A DNA stretch of 9,185 nt from a bacterium (GTDB lineage Bacteria; UBP13; UBA5359), in assembly GCA_028685295.1 (NCBI GenBank), contig JAQUEL010000057.1:1-9185 (forward strand), written 5' to 3'. Made by a program: the position numbers and the translations under genes. Each line of letters opens with the position of its first letter. Positions within the stretch are counted from its first letter, which is position 1. Below, one piece after another: positions 7,098 through 9,185 of the stretch. Below the pieces are notes generated by a model. That model was not told where the DNA came from and made no database searches. It saw nothing but the letters and a program-made list of their open reading frames with translations.

Positions 7098-8620
7098 GAC
7101 CTCGCCTCCCATTCATATATATGCACATCGTGTGCGACAAACCTATCATAAAAATGGCCGTCCTGTTTGATATTTCTGTTTTCAAAAAGCACCTTCACCT
7201 CCTTGCCGACAAAGTGCTCCGGCAACATAAACCTGACATCTACAGACATCTCGCTCTTATTCACAGCAATGAGATACCCTTTGCCTTCATGCTCTCTGAA
7301 CAGGATATCCACCTGCCCGCTGCCCTTTACCCGCTGCACCGTGACCTTCTCTCCAGATGGAGACGACAGGATAACCGGCGCCAGGCAACTCACTTCGGAG
7401 ATTATCTTCCTCAGGGCCTTCTTGCTTTCCGGACTGATATTAGCGGAGTAAATGAAATATCCTATACCTTTAGCACCGTGAGCTATCACCAGCCAGGTCA
7501 TGCAGCGCAACTCCTGCGGCGACGGATCCCTAGCCCTCTCCCCTTTGAGGCTGAGCTGCAGCCATACCCATACAGGTTTACGGGAAGCGACTCTTCTTTT
7601 CAGTTGCGCAATCAGATCGGCATAACTGGAAAGCGAAGTGTTGGGAATAGGATACCAGTCGAAAGATACAATATCGCTTACCGATGTAACACCCGGAAAG
7701 TAATCCACATCAGCTTTCATTAAATTGAGTCCCACCGGATGATCGGGATCCCTCTTCCTGATTATTTTATACAGCTTATCCATTTGCTCTACGCTTACAC
7801 GATTGGCAAAGATTTCATCGCCGGTAAACCACCCCAACAGCGAAGGATGATCTTTAAATTTGCTGATTACTGTTTCTGGCGTTGGACATGATAGCTGTGG
7901 AGGGCTACCCCAGACATAGCTTGCTGCTGTAGACATAACCTTGAGCTTTGCCTTGGATGCAATATACAAGTATTCTTTGATCTGCTCAGCAATAAAAGGG
8001 TTATTAGCAGTGGTGTGCGGTCCGATAACCGTATTGAAGCCGACTTCCTCTAATTCTTTGAAAGCTTTGGTTCCAGCGGTTACCGCATAACTCATAATAG
8101 GAAAGAAAAGCTGCCCATCTACAACCAAGGCGTTATTCTCATTTATATACACTCTTGCTGATTTTGTCGAACGAGGGAATTTATTAATAGAGAACTCTTT
8201 TTTTTCTGAAGATATTATTCGATATCTTTTGTCGGTTTTATCGGTGCTATCTATCAATTCCAGCCTAAGAAAATACCTACCGTCAGGAATTGCTGCGGTA
8301 TCAATGACAATATTTAACGTATCCGGCGTTAACCGCTCCAATTTCCGGATAATCAGTATTTTATCTTCATTTTGTGACAGCACTTTTGCTTTAATTGCTA
8401 AACCAGCCCAAGAGCCTGTAGCATTGATGTTTATGTTAACGACTACCTCATCTCTATAATGAACGTATGTGATGTCCCCTATTTTCACCAGCAGGGCATC
8501 CGTCTCGTATCCAGACAAGTTATTTGCAATAACTGCTTTGTTCGTCACCATAGGAAAAAGACTCGTTAAGAACAGAAAAGCTGCTATAACTATTTCACGC
8601 CACTTATACAAAGATAACAT
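7094..8620 (-). CDS. Exported TIM-barrel glycoside-hydrolase-like protein with Ig-like N-terminal domain
   Basis: 508 residues. A signal peptide covers about 1-32 (basic start, then hydrophobic VIAAFLFLTSLFPMV). Residues 42-148 look like a beta-sandwich (Ig-like, with DGRYFLRLEL). A beta/alpha barrel spans about 165-395: strand 4 is LLGWFTGDEI (261-270, D268-E269), strand 6 is DIVSFDWYPI (D321, Y323), strand 7 is KPVWVWLQLS (348-357), helix 7 has PSPQELR (E370, R372), and strand 8 is GAKGIGYFIYS (382-392). A C-terminal beta domain (about 420-508) contains LIAVNKS. E269 is the candidate acid/base. The clan GH-A nucleophile Glu expected after strand 7 is absent (Gln355). The same barrel and C-terminal motifs recur in the genes at 3416-5794 and 2070-3284, so they are paralogs. 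An AAAGGAT ribosome site lies 7 nt before the ATG. The stop overlaps the next start (ATGA), indicating translational coupling. A sugar-acting enzyme is likely; the substrate is unknown. Confidence 0.8.
   Translation of the reverse strand: MLSLYKWREIVIAAFLFLTSLFPMVTNKAVIANNLSGYETDALLVKIGDITYVHYRDEVVVNININATGSWAGLAIKAKVLSQNEDKILIIRKLERLTPDTLNIVIDTAAIPDGRYFLRLELIDSTDKTDKRYRIISSEKKEFSINKFPRSTKSARVYINENNALVVDGQLFFPIMSYAVTAGTKAFKELEEVGFNTVIGPHTTANNPFIAEQIKEYLYIASKAKLKVMSTAASYVWGSPPQLSCPTPETVISKFKDHPSLLGWFTGDEIFANRVSVEQMDKLYKIIRKRDPDHPVGLNLMKADVDYFPGVTSVSDIVSFDWYPIPNTSLSSYADLIAQLKRRVASRKPVWVWLQLSLKGERARDPSPQELRCMTWLVIAHGAKGIGYFIYSANISPESKKALRKIISEVSCLAPVILSSPSGEKVTVQRVKGSGQVDILFREHEGKGYLIAVNKSEMSVDVRFMLPEHFVGKEVKVLFENRNIKQDGHFYDRFVAHDVHIYEWEARS
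7095..7110 (-). promoter_or_regulatory. Ribosome site that decides the beta-helix gene start
   Basis: On the minus strand GGGAGG (7105-7110) stands 7 nt before the ATG at 7095-7097, and that ATG overlaps the previous TGA stop as ATGA. The alternative in-frame ATG at 7110-7112 shares its G with the start of the GGGAGG motif, so it cannot use it. The downstream start also puts the basic signal-peptide residues closer to the N-terminus. Confidence 0.7.
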
Positions 8621-8631
8621 GTGTTTTATCC

Positions 8632-8663
8632 TTTCTGCTCTGCCAAAGAGGCGTTTTCTGCTC
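8632..8663. repeat. 9-bp direct repeat in the pseudopilin/barrel intergenic gap
   Basis: TTTCTGCTC is found at 8632-8640 and 8655-8663, a 23-bp period, in the 45-nt gap after the pseudopilin gene. The copy at 8632-8640 overlaps the ribosome site of the downstream barrel gene on the minus strand. No terminator-like hairpin with a T-run is seen here, which supports read-through transcription. Confidence 0.3.
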
Positions 8664-8665
8664 AG

Positions 8666-9185
8666 TTATGGAACTGAACTATATCCGTCATAATAGTAAG
8701 GGAAGCCGTAAACCTTATGTATATTTGGACCCACTGTTTTAACATGTCCGTCTAAAAAGAGAATATTTGCTTGACCATCATGTCTAAGATGTACCCTTGC
8801 TTGAGCAACCGATATATTACAATCAGGTACAGCGGCATTTTGCCACCCGACAGCCCACCCCTTGCCCGGAACAGTTACGCTATCCATAACCATAGGATAG
8901 TCAGCAGGCTTACTGATACCAAAACTATCAAGGTAGCAAGGCTGAACATTTCTTGCTCTCATGCCATAAGTATACCAATGACCAAGACTGGCATTAAACC
9001 GTTCCGGCCTCAGGCTTGGACAGGTAAGAATATCTTTATTGCCGATGTATTGTCCTTCCCAAAGAACGAAGCTCCAGCGTCGAGGAGGATAGCTATCCAA
9101 TCTCTCAATCCATATATACCCGTCATAATCCTGTGCATACATGGAGAGCGCTATTCCTATCTGTTTCAAATTATTCTGACACTGC
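8666..9185 (-). CDS. H-X9-DG pseudopilin-like protein, 5' end outside window
   Basis: The 172 visible residues belong to the prepilin-type protein family with a C-terminal H-X9-DG motif. The frame stays open to the window edge, reading QCQNN before LKQIGIALSMYAQDYDG. This is the usual sequence just after the hydrophobic prepilin helix, so the true start and the leader peptide lie beyond 9185. The TTG at 9167-9169 is an internal Leu codon, not a start. The motif is at visible residues H135 to D145-G146, followed by HV, in the order HDGQANILFLDGHV. Family members are thought to be processed by prepilin peptidase and form pseudopilin-like envelope proteins; many genomes carry dozens, often beside carbohydrate genes. 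About 26 residues rich in Gly and Tyr follow the motif. The stop is TAA, and the next gene starts 45 nt downstream with no terminator between, so co-transcription is likely. The family call is secure; its function here is unknown. Confidence 0.85.
   Translation of the reverse strand, partial: QCQNNLKQIGIALSMYAQDYDGYIWIERLDSYPPRRWSFVLWEGQYIGNKDILTCPSLRPERFNASLGHWYTYGMRARNVQPCYLDSFGISKPADYPMVMDSVTVPGKGWAVGWQNAAVPDCNISVAQARVHLRHDGQANILFLDGHVKTVGPNIHKVYGFPYYYDGYSSVP

Noticed and set aside
7110-7112. Upstream ATG as the start of the beta-helix gene
   Set aside because: The GGGAGG ribosome site begins at the last base of this ATG and is well spaced for the ATG at 7095-7097, which also forms the usual ATGA overlap with the previous stop.
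7121-7723. 200-codon plus-strand open frame
   Set aside because: It is antisense to the conserved barrel strands 6-8 and C-terminal domain of the exported barrel gene; nothing protein-like is recognised.
9167-9169. TTG as the start of the pseudopilin gene
   Set aside because: The frame is open upstream to the window edge and reads QCQNNLKQIG, the conserved sequence following the prepilin helix, so the gene is truncated by the window.
1-9185. CRISPR array, tRNA or rRNA genes, insertion sequence
   Set aside because: I saw no regularly spaced repeat series, no tRNA-like cloverleaf or rRNA sequence, and no transposase motif in any frame.

Overview
The window holds six protein genes, all read leftward on the minus strand. 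In transcription order (right to left) they are: the 3' part of an H-X9-DG pseudopilin (8666-9185, cut by the window edge); an exported TIM-barrel glycoside-hydrolase-like protein (7094-8620); an exported beta-helix protein (5907-7097); a large exported modular TIM-barrel protein with inserted carbohydrate-binding-like modules (3416-5794); a leaderless minimal TIM-barrel protein (2070-3284); and a leaderless protein resembling the glycoside hydrolase/deacetylase barrel superfamily (358-2064). The gaps are 45 nt, a 4-nt overlap, 112 nt, 131 nt and 5 nt. This looks like one or two operons; a plausible internal promoter lies in the 112-nt gap.

The organism is a bacterium with clear Shine-Dalgarno sequences. 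Pseudopilins with the H-X9-DG motif are typical of Planctomycetes, Lentisphaerae, Verrucomicrobia, Armatimonadota and related uncultured phyla, so such a host is the best guess, but the sequence does not fix the phylum. Base composition is uneven: the leftmost gene looks clearly more GC-rich than the rightmost ones.

The central observation is that three of the six genes are diverged paralogs. Each has a beta/alpha barrel with an Asp-Glu pair at the presumed end of strand 4, an Asp-x-Tyr in strand 6, a P-(S/T)-x-x-E-x-R helix after strand 7 and a GAKGI-x-YF strand 8, then a C-terminal beta domain with an NK signature. None shows a Glu at the end of strand 7, where clan GH-A retaining enzymes keep their nucleophile. 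The three differ in accessory parts: an Ig-like N-terminus, a CBM6/35-like plus a PEGA-like insert inside the barrel, or nothing added. Two carry signal peptides and one does not, which suggests a two-compartment carbohydrate system: surface or periplasmic binding and cleavage, with later steps in the cytoplasm. Substrate and activity are unknown.

The left 357 nt hold no convincing gene. They contain a weak leftward terminator at the end of the last gene, a strong 13-bp inverted repeat followed by seven T on the plus strand, and some short open frames that may be gene remnants or chance.
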